Assembly (NCBI GenBank): GCA_031268525.1 | Contig: JAIRXA010000167.1 | Span: 1-14,178 of the forward strand | Reading direction: 5' to 3' | DNA length: 14,178 bases | Origin: Coriobacteriales bacterium | GTDB lineage: Bacteria > Actinomycetota > Coriobacteriia > Coriobacteriales > UBA8131 | Part shown: positions 7,500-14,178 of the stretch, in pieces | Layout: each line of letters starts with the position of its first letter | How positions within the stretch are numbered: position 1 is the stretch's first letter | Translations under genes and position numbers: made by a program | Notes under the pieces: model-generated | What the model saw: the letters and a program-made list of their open reading frames with translations, nothing else | Told to the model about the DNA's origin: nothing | Databases searched by the model: none

Positions 7500-8264
7500 T
7501 TATAGACCAAGTACCTCTACGATTCGTTTCTTTTTCACATCAATTATCCGCTTAATAAACTGATCAAACCCTTCTGACGGATAGCAGGGATTCCTCCCCT
7601 CCATTCTGGTAAGAGCATCGAGTTGCTTGCTGAGAGAATCAATATCTCTTGTTATATTTTTATTTATGGACGCGTATAGACATTGCAATTGCTCGAGATG
7701 TTCTCGCAGGTCAAGTACGACAGATGACGAGTACTGCGATTCTATTCTTCGGTTAATAATCTTTTCTATCTCAGTTGCGTTTGCTTTAACACACTCAGTG
7801 CCTCTTCTCGTAAAAATGTCACCTTCACAAATCCCATCACCATCGCGTTTTGCAATGTACGGTATTACTTCTGGATGGTCTTTAATAATCAGTACCTGGA
7901 ACAATTTGCCTGCCAGCTTCTCATACTCAGACCCCTCAAACTGAAGATCGTGTAGTTGTAGCTCAGGGTTTAGCAAATCGGGTATTAGGTTTTTGATGCT
8001 ATCGAAAGCATCGCTTTTATTCTTTAGGCTAGATAAACCAACATATTCAAACTGACCGCCCTTTTCTTCCACGCCAAATACGATCATTCCTCCGCCAGAA
8101 TTCCCAATGGAAAGAACAATTTTTGCCAGCTTTCCTTTTTCAATCCATTCTTTCTTGAAATCCAGATTATTCTGCTCGCCTGTATGAGTCTGGATAAACT
8201 CTCGAAAAGACTCACGGTTAGGCTGATTGAATAACTCATACCAAGTATCCTTATTAGAAATCAT
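7500..8264 (-). CDS. AlbA_2 / Schlafen-type putative nucleic-acid-binding protein
   Basis: This 254-residue protein carries an AlbA_2 (Schlafen-like) domain over about residues 20-170. Landmarks are GEQNNLDFKKEW near the start, IVLSIGNSGGGMIVFGVEE (the glycine-rich strand-turn typical of the family) and GDIFTRRGTECVKA. The last 75 residues form a helical tail (HLEQLQCLYASINKN) with basic residues, ending in a KKKR segment. Some Schlafen-core proteins are RNases using acidic residues near an E..EFK motif; here the corresponding site reads LDFK, with Asp where Glu is more usual, so catalysis is uncertain. ATG at 8262-8264 has AAGGAG at good distance, after a 31-base gap from the helicase gene. 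It lies between helicase and methylase, where Hma loci can hold extra genes. Low GC marks it as a separate insertion (inference). Confidence 0.85.
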   Translation of the reverse strand: MISNKDTWYELFNQPNRESFREFIQTHTGEQNNLDFKKEWIEKGKLAKIVLSIGNSGGGMIVFGVEEKGGQFEYVGLSSLKNKSDAFDSIKNLIPDLLNPELQLHDLQFEGSEYEKLAGKLFQVLIIKDHPEVIPYIAKRDGDGICEGDIFTRRGTECVKANATEIEKIINRRIESQYSSSVVLDLREHLEQLQCLYASINKNITRDIDSLSKQLDALTRMEGRNPCYPSEGFDQFIKRIIDVKKKRIVEVLGL

Positions 8265-8295
8265 GATAACTCCTTAATAAACTATTCGGAACTGG

Positions 8296-11200
8296 TCATC
8301 TAGGGCTCTGTCCGCGACTCCAATACTCATCCCACTTCTCGATGAACTTCTGTGTGGTGGGAGATACCTCTATGTTGGCAAAGGCGTTGCCTATGTAGCG
8401 GATGCTGTCCTTGTCTGGCGAATCTGGGTCTACCTCCACCAACACGAGGCGGTGGCGCTCCTGCTGGGTCTGGGCGAAAATGACCTCGTTGGCGGTGATG
8501 ATAAACTCATCAGAGCCTTTGATGCGACCTTTGACCTCCAGGAAGTAGACACTGCCCTTGCTATCTGTGGAGCGGATGTCGTACCCGGGGTTGTTGCGAG
8601 CTTGCTCTACCGGGGTTCTGCCGAGCTGCTGCTCTGAGGCTAATGCAAGATTGACGGCGCGGCGCTCGACCTGCTCTGTCTGGCGGGTAAAGGCGCTTGG
8701 TGACACTTGGTCATTGGGGATTTCTTGAGTTGCGGCTTGCAGCAGGCGCTCTGGGATGACGACTGCGGCACCTCTGATAACGGCCGGGGTGGCAGCTAAG
8801 AGCGCCATCTGGTCAAGTTGCGTCATACGCTCATCCAGACGTCGCTCCAAGCGTTGGGCGTGTTCAAGGGCACCTCTGGCGGTACGCTTACCGGTCTTGC
8901 CGTCACGCTCCTGCTCAGCCAGCCGCATCTGCTCGGAGTACCAGAAGTTAATCTGATCCTCCAGTCTTGCTTGCACCTGGGTACGGATACGTTCAGCCTC
9001 GTAGCTGGCAAACGCCTTCAGCTCGTCCAGCCTGGGCTGCAGGCTGTTCTTATACGCCCAGGCGCTGACTTGATTCTCATGGTCTGCCGTCAGCCAGGGT
9101 TGGCCTTTGATAGCCTCGACCGCTGTCTGCTCGTCGGGCAACGCCTTGCGGTAGTCCAGATAGGGCGGGGTGTGCATAACGTAGGCCGCATCTGCCTCCG
9201 TCAGTTCGATATAGTCGAAGTGCCTGGATACCGTATAACCCAGGTGAGAGTTGTCAATCTTCTGTTCGACCGCATAGAGCAGCGCAGCTTCACTGGCTTG
9301 CGAGTCGGTGTCGTCGATGAATACCGTTCCCCGTCTAAGAACGGGGCTGAGGTCTTTGATGGTCAACTCGATGACTGCCCGGAGCAAGGGATGCCCGGGT
9401 GCAATGAGGGCGGGGCGGAGTGTCTCCTGGCCCTCCAAAAAGCTGCTCTCAAAGCTTATGCGCTCGTATTCGTCTGCAAGCGGCAGCCAACGATTGAACT
9501 CCTTGGCGGCATCACGCACCCGCTTGGGGACGCGGGTAAGCTGGTAGCGTCCGCGTTCACGCTTATGGATGCGTCCACCACAGCGCTCAAAGGCCGGGAT
9601 GAAGTAGTTCTGGATGTAACCGGGCTGGAGTCTGCGCTCACGGGCCTGCTCCATACGCATACGAATGACGTCGATGTCCTTCTGCGATAGTATCTCCGCA
9701 TTCAGTGCCCGCTCCTCCAGCAGTTCCTTCAAGCCGTTGCTGACTGCCTCGTCGATAACCTTCTCCAGCTTGACCTTCGTCTCAGGGCGATCGCCCTCCA
9801 GGATGGCTTCGAGTATCAGGTCTTTCAGCGACTTGTTGCCAAAGACGCATCTGTCTCCCAGCACGTTGAAGACCTTGCCGTCATAGGCACGTCCCATACT
9901 CGTGAGTTTATCCAGCAGGCGTTTGTAGACATCGCCCTCGCGGGTCTTTTCAGCCAACAGATTCCAGAGGTGGCAGACCTGTTTTTGGCCGATGCGGTGA
10001 ATGCGCCCGAAGCGCTGCTCGATGCGGTTGGGGTTCCAGGGCAGGTCGTAGTTAACCATCAGATGCGCCCGCTGCAGGTTCATGCCCTCGCCAGCGGCGT
10101 CGGTGGCCAGCAGCACTATCATGTGGGGGTTGTGGAAGAACTGCTCCTGGATGTGCTTGCGTAGCTCGCGGGGTGTACCGCCGTGGATGGTCGCAATGGC
10201 TTCGTCACGCCCCAGCAAAGTCTGGATCTTCCTCTCCAGGTATCTGAGGGTGTCACGGTGCTCGGTGAAGATGATGATCTTATGTGGTGAGCCGTTGCTG
10301 GTGCCGATGATTACCTGCTCCTCCAGCACGCGCCTGAGCTCTGCCCACTTGGTGTCGGTGTCTGATAGGCGGACGCGCTTGGCTTGAGCGATGAGTTCCT
10401 CGAGAAGGGCGATCTCCGCTTGGTACTCCTCGACGGTGTTGGCGGCGGTCGCCTGGTCGACAACATTGTCTATGGTGATCTCCAGGCGGATGCTCTCCTC
10501 GTAGTCCAGGTCATCTTGGAGGTCGTCTATTTCCTCGAATGTCAACTCAGGGAGGCTGTCGTCGTCGCCCGTAGGGGGAGAGCCGCCACATCTGATGTCT
10601 TTGATGCGGCCCTCCAGCCTGTTGCGCCTGCGTTCCAGAGTGCGCAGTACCGCCTCAGGGCTGGACGCCAGGCGACGCTGCAACACCGTGAGGGCAAATC
10701 CGATGTTGTTGCCACGTCTGCGGTCGCCCTGACTGGCGATCTTCTCCGCCAATCCCATCCCTGTGCGCACATAGTCGGTGACCTCCTCATAGAGATCCTG
10801 CTCATCCGGCGAGAGGTCGTAGGCAATCGTGTGCGCAAACCGTTCTGGGAACAGCGGTTTGCCATCAAAGGTCAGCAGCTCCTCTTTGATCATCCGGCGC
10901 ATGATGCCCTCGGTGCTGGTCTTGTGGGTGCCCTCGCGGTACTTGCCCTCAAAGCGGTCGCGGTCGAGAAGCGACATGAACAGCTGAAAGTCCTCCTCGC
11001 TGCCGGAGTGCGGCGTAGCTGTCATTAAGAGGAGGTTCTGTGCGGTTTCGGAAAGAACCCTGCCCAGCGCGAAGCGCTTAGTGTACTTGACGTCGCCGCC
11101 CCAAGACGAGAAGTGGGCGCTCATGCGGTGTGCCTCGTCCACGATGGCCACGTCCCAGCTCACGTTTTGCAGCTGTTCCAAGATGTCCTCGCTTCTGGCC

Positions 11201-11742
11201 AGCTGGTCCATGCGGGCTATGAGGTAGTCGTGTTGCTTGAAGACGTTTAGGCCCTGTGCCGTGTCGACCATCTTGCGGGAGAGTATCTCGAAGTTCAGGT
11301 CAAACTTATCATGCAGCTCATCGCACCACTGCTCCACCAGGCCGCCGGGGACAACGATGATGGCACGGTCGCAGTCCGAGCGCAAAATCAGCTCCTTGAG
11401 GTACAGCCCGGCCATGATGGTCTTGCCCGCGCCAGGGTCGTCGGCCAAAAGGAAGCGAAGCGGTAGCCTGGGCAGCAGCTCCTCGTAGACCGCCCTGATC
11501 TGATGCGGCAGCGGCTCGACTGCCGAGGAGTTGACGGCCACAAAGGGGTCATAGAGCGCGGCGTACTTGATGCGTTGCGCCTCTGCTACCATGCGGAACT
11601 CGTCAGCGTCGCCTTTGAATGCCGGGGCGTGTTCGCTCTCGGCCACAAGCATAAGCCTCTGTGCGTCCTCTGCACTGATGTACTGCTCGCCAAGGTTGCC
11701 GTCCTCAATGAGCTTCTTCTTATACGACAGCGGTTCTGGCAT
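8296..11742 (-). CDS. SNF2-family helicase with C-terminal DUF3883 domain (Hma helicase)
   Basis: A 1148-residue superfamily 2 helicase/translocase. Visible motifs are Walker A ADDPGAGKTIMAG (about 100-112), DEAH box VDEAHRM (201-207), motif III TATPHSG (241-247), motif V TDAAGEGMNLQ (547-557) and motif VI QRFGRIHRIGQ (576-586). Between the two RecA lobes is a long helical insert with an acidic stretch (about 393-417). The C-terminal 110 residues are a DUF3883 domain with NPGYDI (D1055) and YFLEVKGR (E1069, K1071), spaced like a PD-(D/E)xK nuclease core. ATG at 11740-11742 lies 3 bases after the rloB stop; the Shine-Dalgarno is weak, so translational coupling is likely. It probably translocates on invader DNA for the methylase/ATPase system, with possible cleavage by the DUF3883 domain (inference). 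Similar helicases occur in DISARM and other defence loci, but DrmB and DrmC are absent here. Confidence 0.93.
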   Translation of the reverse strand: MPEPLSYKKKLIEDGNLGEQYISAEDAQRLMLVAESEHAPAFKGDADEFRMVAEAQRIKYAALYDPFVAVNSSAVEPLPHQIRAVYEELLPRLPLRFLLADDPGAGKTIMAGLYLKELILRSDCDRAIIVVPGGLVEQWCDELHDKFDLNFEILSRKMVDTAQGLNVFKQHDYLIARMDQLARSEDILEQLQNVSWDVAIVDEAHRMSAHFSSWGGDVKYTKRFALGRVLSETAQNLLLMTATPHSGSEEDFQLFMSLLDRDRFEGKYREGTHKTSTEGIMRRMIKEELLTFDGKPLFPERFAHTIAYDLSPDEQDLYEEVTDYVRTGMGLAEKIASQGDRRRGNNIGFALTVLQRRLASSPEAVLRTLERRRNRLEGRIKDIRCGGSPPTGDDDSLPELTFEEIDDLQDDLDYEESIRLEITIDNVVDQATAANTVEEYQAEIALLEELIAQAKRVRLSDTDTKWAELRRVLEEQVIIGTSNGSPHKIIIFTEHRDTLRYLERKIQTLLGRDEAIATIHGGTPRELRKHIQEQFFHNPHMIVLLATDAAGEGMNLQRAHLMVNYDLPWNPNRIEQRFGRIHRIGQKQVCHLWNLLAEKTREGDVYKRLLDKLTSMGRAYDGKVFNVLGDRCVFGNKSLKDLILEAILEGDRPETKVKLEKVIDEAVSNGLKELLEERALNAEILSQKDIDVIRMRMEQARERRLQPGYIQNYFIPAFERCGGRIHKRERGRYQLTRVPKRVRDAAKEFNRWLPLADEYERISFESSFLEGQETLRPALIAPGHPLLRAVIELTIKDLSPVLRRGTVFIDDTDSQASEAALLYAVEQKIDNSHLGYTVSRHFDYIELTEADAAYVMHTPPYLDYRKALPDEQTAVEAIKGQPWLTADHENQVSAWAYKNSLQPRLDELKAFASYEAERIRTQVQARLEDQINFWYSEQMRLAEQERDGKTGKRTARGALEHAQRLERRLDERMTQLDQMALLAATPAVIRGAAVVIPERLLQAATQEIPNDQVSPSAFTRQTEQVERRAVNLALASEQQLGRTPVEQARNNPGYDIRSTDSKGSVYFLEVKGRIKGSDEFIITANEVIFAQTQQERHRLVLVEVDPDSPDKDSIRYIGNAFANIEVSPTTQKFIEKWDEYWSRGQSPR

Positions 11743-11745
11743 AGT

Positions 11746-12402
11746 TTACTCGCATCTCTTGTCTGATAGCTTGTCGAACAGCTTATTGGCATCACTGGCC
11801 AGAGCATTGATTTCGGTTACCAGCAAGTCCATATCCGTCTGAGGAAACTCAGTATTGGGAGCTCGATTGTTTCGGATGCGCCTAGCGTTAGATAGAGCCA
11901 CATCAGTTTTGGCTATCAACAAGGTCGCATCAAAGCCATCTTTCGTGTACGTGCAATGCTTGCGCAGCTCATGCTCTACCTCACGACATTTGACCATGTA
12001 TTTCGTTGTATACTCAAAATGTAAGAGGAACCAATACTCAATGCTGGGCGCATTGATGGCCAGGTTGAGCTTATGTGCCCGAGCTTTATCAAGAGCTTCA
12101 GATAAATGTTCGCGTTGGTCTTCGGTGTCAAATACCAACCATGCCTCGTCAAAAGCAGGCTCATGGTTCTCCCTATTTCGGGTCAAAGTACAAATCGCTG
12201 TATCAACAATAGTAATTGGGTCACTGCCGTTTGAAGGGTAAACAACAACCGATCTTGTGGATATTTGAAGTTTGGATAGCAGCGCATCAAAATAACGGGG
12301 TTCGGTCACTGTTCCCTCTGTTACTACTAAAACCCGTTTGCCTGGCTCCCTGAATGCTTTGCGCCTTTTGTAGGACTTTTTGTAGGACTTGGGTCTCTTC
12401 AT
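11746..12402 (-). CDS. rloB: RloB / AbiLii-like TOPRIM-type protein
   Basis: This 218-residue protein matches the RloB family (also AbiLii in lactococcal abortive infection). After a very basic start (KSYKKSYKRRK) comes VLVVTEGTVTEPRYFDALL (about 24-42), the TOPRIM-like glutamate motif, then a second acidic motif AWLVFDTEDQ (about 87-96) and the family segment APSIEYWFLLHFEYT (about 118-132). TOPRIM-type folds bind metal and often cut or join nucleic acids; which of these RloB does is not settled. Its ATG (12400-12402) overlaps the stop of the ATPase gene in ATGA, with AAGGAAAAG upstream, so the two are co-translated and act as a pair. The pair resembles the RloA-RloB genes first noted inside type I restriction loci and AbiLi-AbiLii. 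The family assignment is confident; the activity is not. Confidence 0.9.
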   Translation of the reverse strand: MKRPKSYKKSYKRRKAFREPGKRVLVVTEGTVTEPRYFDALLSKLQISTRSVVVYPSNGSDPITIVDTAICTLTRNRENHEPAFDEAWLVFDTEDQREHLSEALDKARAHKLNLAINAPSIEYWFLLHFEYTTKYMVKCREVEHELRKHCTYTKDGFDATLLIAKTDVALSNARRIRNNRAPNTEFPQTDMDLLVTEINALASDANKLFDKLSDKRCE

Positions 12403-13709
12403 GAGAGTGCTTTTCCTTGCTCAAGGCCAAAGAATCGCGGAACAGCTGGCACGGCATCATATCTTCCTACCAAGTATCCATCGGCGACTGTCTCCTTCTT
12501 TCTGGGTTTATAGTCCGAAAGTGGGTAAAGCAAAGAACTACCGTCGTACCTCTTCTTGATGAACCAAATTTGGTCACGTCGCAATAAACCGTACTCCAGT
12601 ACCGTCGTATCATGCGCAGTGAAGATCAGTTGGGCACCGCTTTTGTTTATCAAACTGTTTTGGAAAAGCCTGACAAGTTCCTGAACAAGCAGCGGATGCA
12701 TTGAGGCATCGAGTTCGTCAATGAGTACTGTCTTGCCGTTTTCCAATACATCAACAATCGGGCCAGCTAGCTCAAAAAGCCTTCGGGTGCCAGCGGATTC
12801 CTCATCGTAACCGAATTGATGCACGGCATCTTGGCCTTGATGGGTAAACTGGACTGTCTTCCAGTCTTGGTTCTTTAACTGCTCAAGCATGTCTGGAGAA
12901 AGCATAGGAACAATCTCGGTGAGAAACTCAGGTGCTGGAGCTGACACAACCTCGCTTTTGACAATACCGAAATCAGCTTTCTTGATAATATCAGTGAATT
13001 TGCTACGCATCTCATCAGTGCCCGACTCGCCATCTAATAGATTTGTCGAGTAGTTCCTTAATAAATCCTGAGGAACTTCAGGTGCTCTATCGATAATGGC
13101 GAGCTGATCTGCAAACCAATGAGCAACTTGTTGGACACCAGAGTGGTTTAACCTAATAAGCAGTGAGAGAAATAAGGCATCATCGCGCACTATGCCAGTA
13201 ATCTCAGATGGAACATCGAGATACGTTGGATGTGTTGTCATCTTGGTACGATTTGTCGCTTGGTCAAAATGTCGAGAATACCATTGTTGTTGTCTGCCCT
13301 TTGGATAAGCTGACAACGACTCCTCGAGTACAGTAGTGCGGTTATGACTTAAAAAGTATTCGAATCGCACTTCCTGCGCGACAAATGTCAGATGATACTC
13401 TGTAGGTTTTGTGCGCATATCCTTACCAAGTCTGTAGGGAGAATACAGCAGCCCATTCCCAGGCTGTTGGCTAAAGGACATCTGTATCATTTGTTGAAGC
13501 AAGCCCAGCGCCTGAATCATTGAAGTCTTCCCAGAAGCATTTGCTCCCAGTATTACCGAGCAAGGTAGATAGTTTAGATTGCTCAGTCCAGGCAATTCCT
13601 TTCTAATAAGTGATTCGTTTAATTCGGAATAGTAATTGCTGGCTACCAGTGAAAGGGTTTGCTCATCGCGTAGAGACTTGAAATTCTTAACCGAAAACTC
13701 AATCAACAT
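12399..13709 (-). CDS. rloA: RloA / AbiLi-like ABC-type AAA ATPase
   Basis: A 436-residue SMC/OLD-like ATPase and first gene of the operon. The start MLIEFSVKNFKSLRDEQTLS is the typical first strand of this family. Walker A is GANASGKTS (55-63), an ABC-signature-like ESAGTRRLFEL lies near 300, Walker B is VLIDELDASMHP (about 328-339), and the switch histidine sits in LIFTAHDT (about 361-368). There is no C-terminal TOPRIM nuclease in this protein; that fold is supplied by the next gene, so the pair looks like a split version of an OLD-type ATPase plus TOPRIM nuclease. ATG at 13707-13709 has GAGGAG 6 bases upstream. The proposed role is to sense infection and license RloB (known as abortive infection for AbiL; inference here). 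GC is low compared with the Hma core genes. Confidence 0.88.
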   Translation of the reverse strand: MLIEFSVKNFKSLRDEQTLSLVASNYYSELNESLIRKELPGLSNLNYLPCSVILGANASGKTSMIQALGLLQQMIQMSFSQQPGNGLLYSPYRLGKDMRTKPTEYHLTFVAQEVRFEYFLSHNRTTVLEESLSAYPKGRQQQWYSRHFDQATNRTKMTTHPTYLDVPSEITGIVRDDALFLSLLIRLNHSGVQQVAHWFADQLAIIDRAPEVPQDLLRNYSTNLLDGESGTDEMRSKFTDIIKKADFGIVKSEVVSAPAPEFLTEIVPMLSPDMLEQLKNQDWKTVQFTHQGQDAVHQFGYDEESAGTRRLFELAGPIVDVLENGKTVLIDELDASMHPLLVQELVRLFQNSLINKSGAQLIFTAHDTTVLEYGLLRRDQIWFIKKRYDGSSLLYPLSDYKPRKKETVADGYLVGRYDAVPAVPRFFGLEQGKALS

Positions 13710-13741
13710 TGGTGTCTCCTCTTATGAAATGACAAGTCGGT

Positions 13742-13753
13742 TTATTATAATAA
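13742..13753 (-). promoter_or_regulatory. putative operon promoter -10 inside a perfect 12-bp palindrome
   Basis: On the minus strand a consensus TATAAT (13744-13749) lies 34 bases before the first ATG of the operon, leaving a short leader with the GAGGAG ribosome site at 13716-13721. No good -35 is seen at 16-18 bases (the 17-base position reads CAAATA), so the promoter would be weak or activator-dependent. The -10 lies in a perfect palindrome, TTATTATAATAA, which could be an operator; because it is pure A/T it may be chance. Confidence 0.45.
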
Positions 13754-13857
13754 CACTTCATCTCATTATTTGCGGGTTTCGCTCAAAAAACAAGTTATAA
13801 ATATCTAAAACTTCGATGCTGATCCCGATATTTACGACTTAATGGTGATTTGCTCCT

Positions 13858-13978
13858 CGATTCTAATAGTCATCCCATTTCTTAATGAACTTCTGTGTGG
13901 TGGGAGATGCCTCTCTGTTGGCAAAGGCGTTGCCGATCTAACGAATGCTGTCGTTGTCTGGTGAGTCTGGGTCGACTA
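13858..13978 (-). pseudogene. decayed second copy of the DUF3883 helicase 3' end
   Basis: This stretch aligns without gaps to the 3' end of the intact helicase gene (about 8315-8433), with roughly 85% identity counted by eye. Read in the helicase frame it gives VDPDSPDNDSIR, then a TAG in place of Tyr, then IGNAFANREASPTTQKF and KKWDDY, then a TAG in place of Trp. Two stops in 40 codons mean it cannot be functional. It sits in the same orientation directly upstream of the operon promoter, so an older or sister helicase gene probably once stood in front of rloA. Similarity ends sharply near 13978. Confidence 0.85.
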
Positions 13979-14178
13979 CCGTTCGCGCTCTGGTCGCAAC
14001 GCCCACAGACAGTGCGAAAGTTGCCTACCACCGTCCCGCTCCCGTCGAACCGCTCTACCCTCAACTTGCGTTTCGCACAGACAAGGTGCCACGCTGGTGT
14101 ATGCATGGTTTACTTGCAATAAGCGTTGCGTGCGTTAATCAAGAGACGGATTGCACTGGATGAGAACCTTCGGATAAC
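13979..14178. other. unassigned right flank
   Basis: About 200 bases beyond the helicase remnant are GC-rich and unlike the intact helicase. Short open frames exist on both strands, one on the minus strand from an ATG near 14106 containing CAKRKLRVERFDGSG, but none has a recognisable domain or a convincing ribosome site. I see no RNA gene, transposon end or attachment site. Confidence 0.4.

Noticed and set aside
8818..9690. 290-codon open frame on the plus strand within the helicase gene
   Set aside because: It is antisense to a helicase with intact motifs, has no recognisable domain, and is of the kind produced by GC-rich codon use on the opposite strand.
1310..11742. BREX or DISARM system
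   Set aside because: A large helicase, a methylase and an ATPase are present, but there is no PglZ phosphatase, BrxC, DUF1998 DrmB or phospholipase-D DrmC gene; DUF499 and DUF1156 point to the Hma type.
13882..14106. 74-codon minus-strand frame crossing the helicase fossil
   Set aside because: It runs out of frame through the fossil and has no domain or good ribosome site; the fossil's true frame is the helicase one.

Overview
This is a bacterial accessory region, most likely a phage-defence locus inside or beside a decayed integrative element. I cannot name the organism. The genes carry purine-rich Shine-Dalgarno sequences, sit tightly end to end, and lack introns. GC content is uneven by gene: about 60-70% in the large core genes and about 37-47% in the small accessory genes. 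That suggests assembly from several sources rather than one host's native DNA.

All intact genes are on the minus strand and probably form one operon, read from 13709 down to 595. In transcription order they are: an OLD/RloA-type ABC-like ATPase (12399-13709); an RloB/AbiLii-like TOPRIM-type protein (11746-12402), overlapping it by 4 bases; a 1148-residue SNF2-type helicase with a C-terminal DUF3883 nuclease-like domain (8296-11742); an AlbA_2/Schlafen-type protein (7500-8264); a DUF1156 DNA methyltransferase (4678-7455); a DUF499 AAA+ ATPase with an N-terminal Swt1-like HEPN domain (1310-4669); a three-TM protein (771-1307); and a 53-residue proline-rich protein (595-756) that is easily missed. 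The helicase, methylase and ATPase match the arrangement known as Hma (helicase-methylase-ATPase), which is also known for carrying embedded extra defence genes. No BREX (PglZ, BrxC) or DISARM (DUF1998, PLD) signature genes are present.

My working reading is a composite defence operon. The Hma core probably modifies and polices DNA. Three accessory modules sit on or in it: RloA-RloB at the front, AlbA_2 between helicase and methylase, and the membrane plus proline-rich pair at the end. The accessory modules may be separate abortive-infection effectors or may depend on the core; the sequence cannot decide.

The right flank (13710-14178) holds the likely operon promoter and a decayed ~120-bp copy of the helicase 3' end with two in-frame stops. 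Beyond it are about 200 bases I cannot assign. The left flank (1-594) holds a tyrosine-recombinase C-terminal remnant (307-441), directly followed by a RhuM-family N-terminal remnant (49-300). Between the recombinase remnant and the operon end there is an imperfect hairpin and otherwise nothing I recognise. I saw no tRNA, rRNA, CRISPR array or intact insertion sequence.
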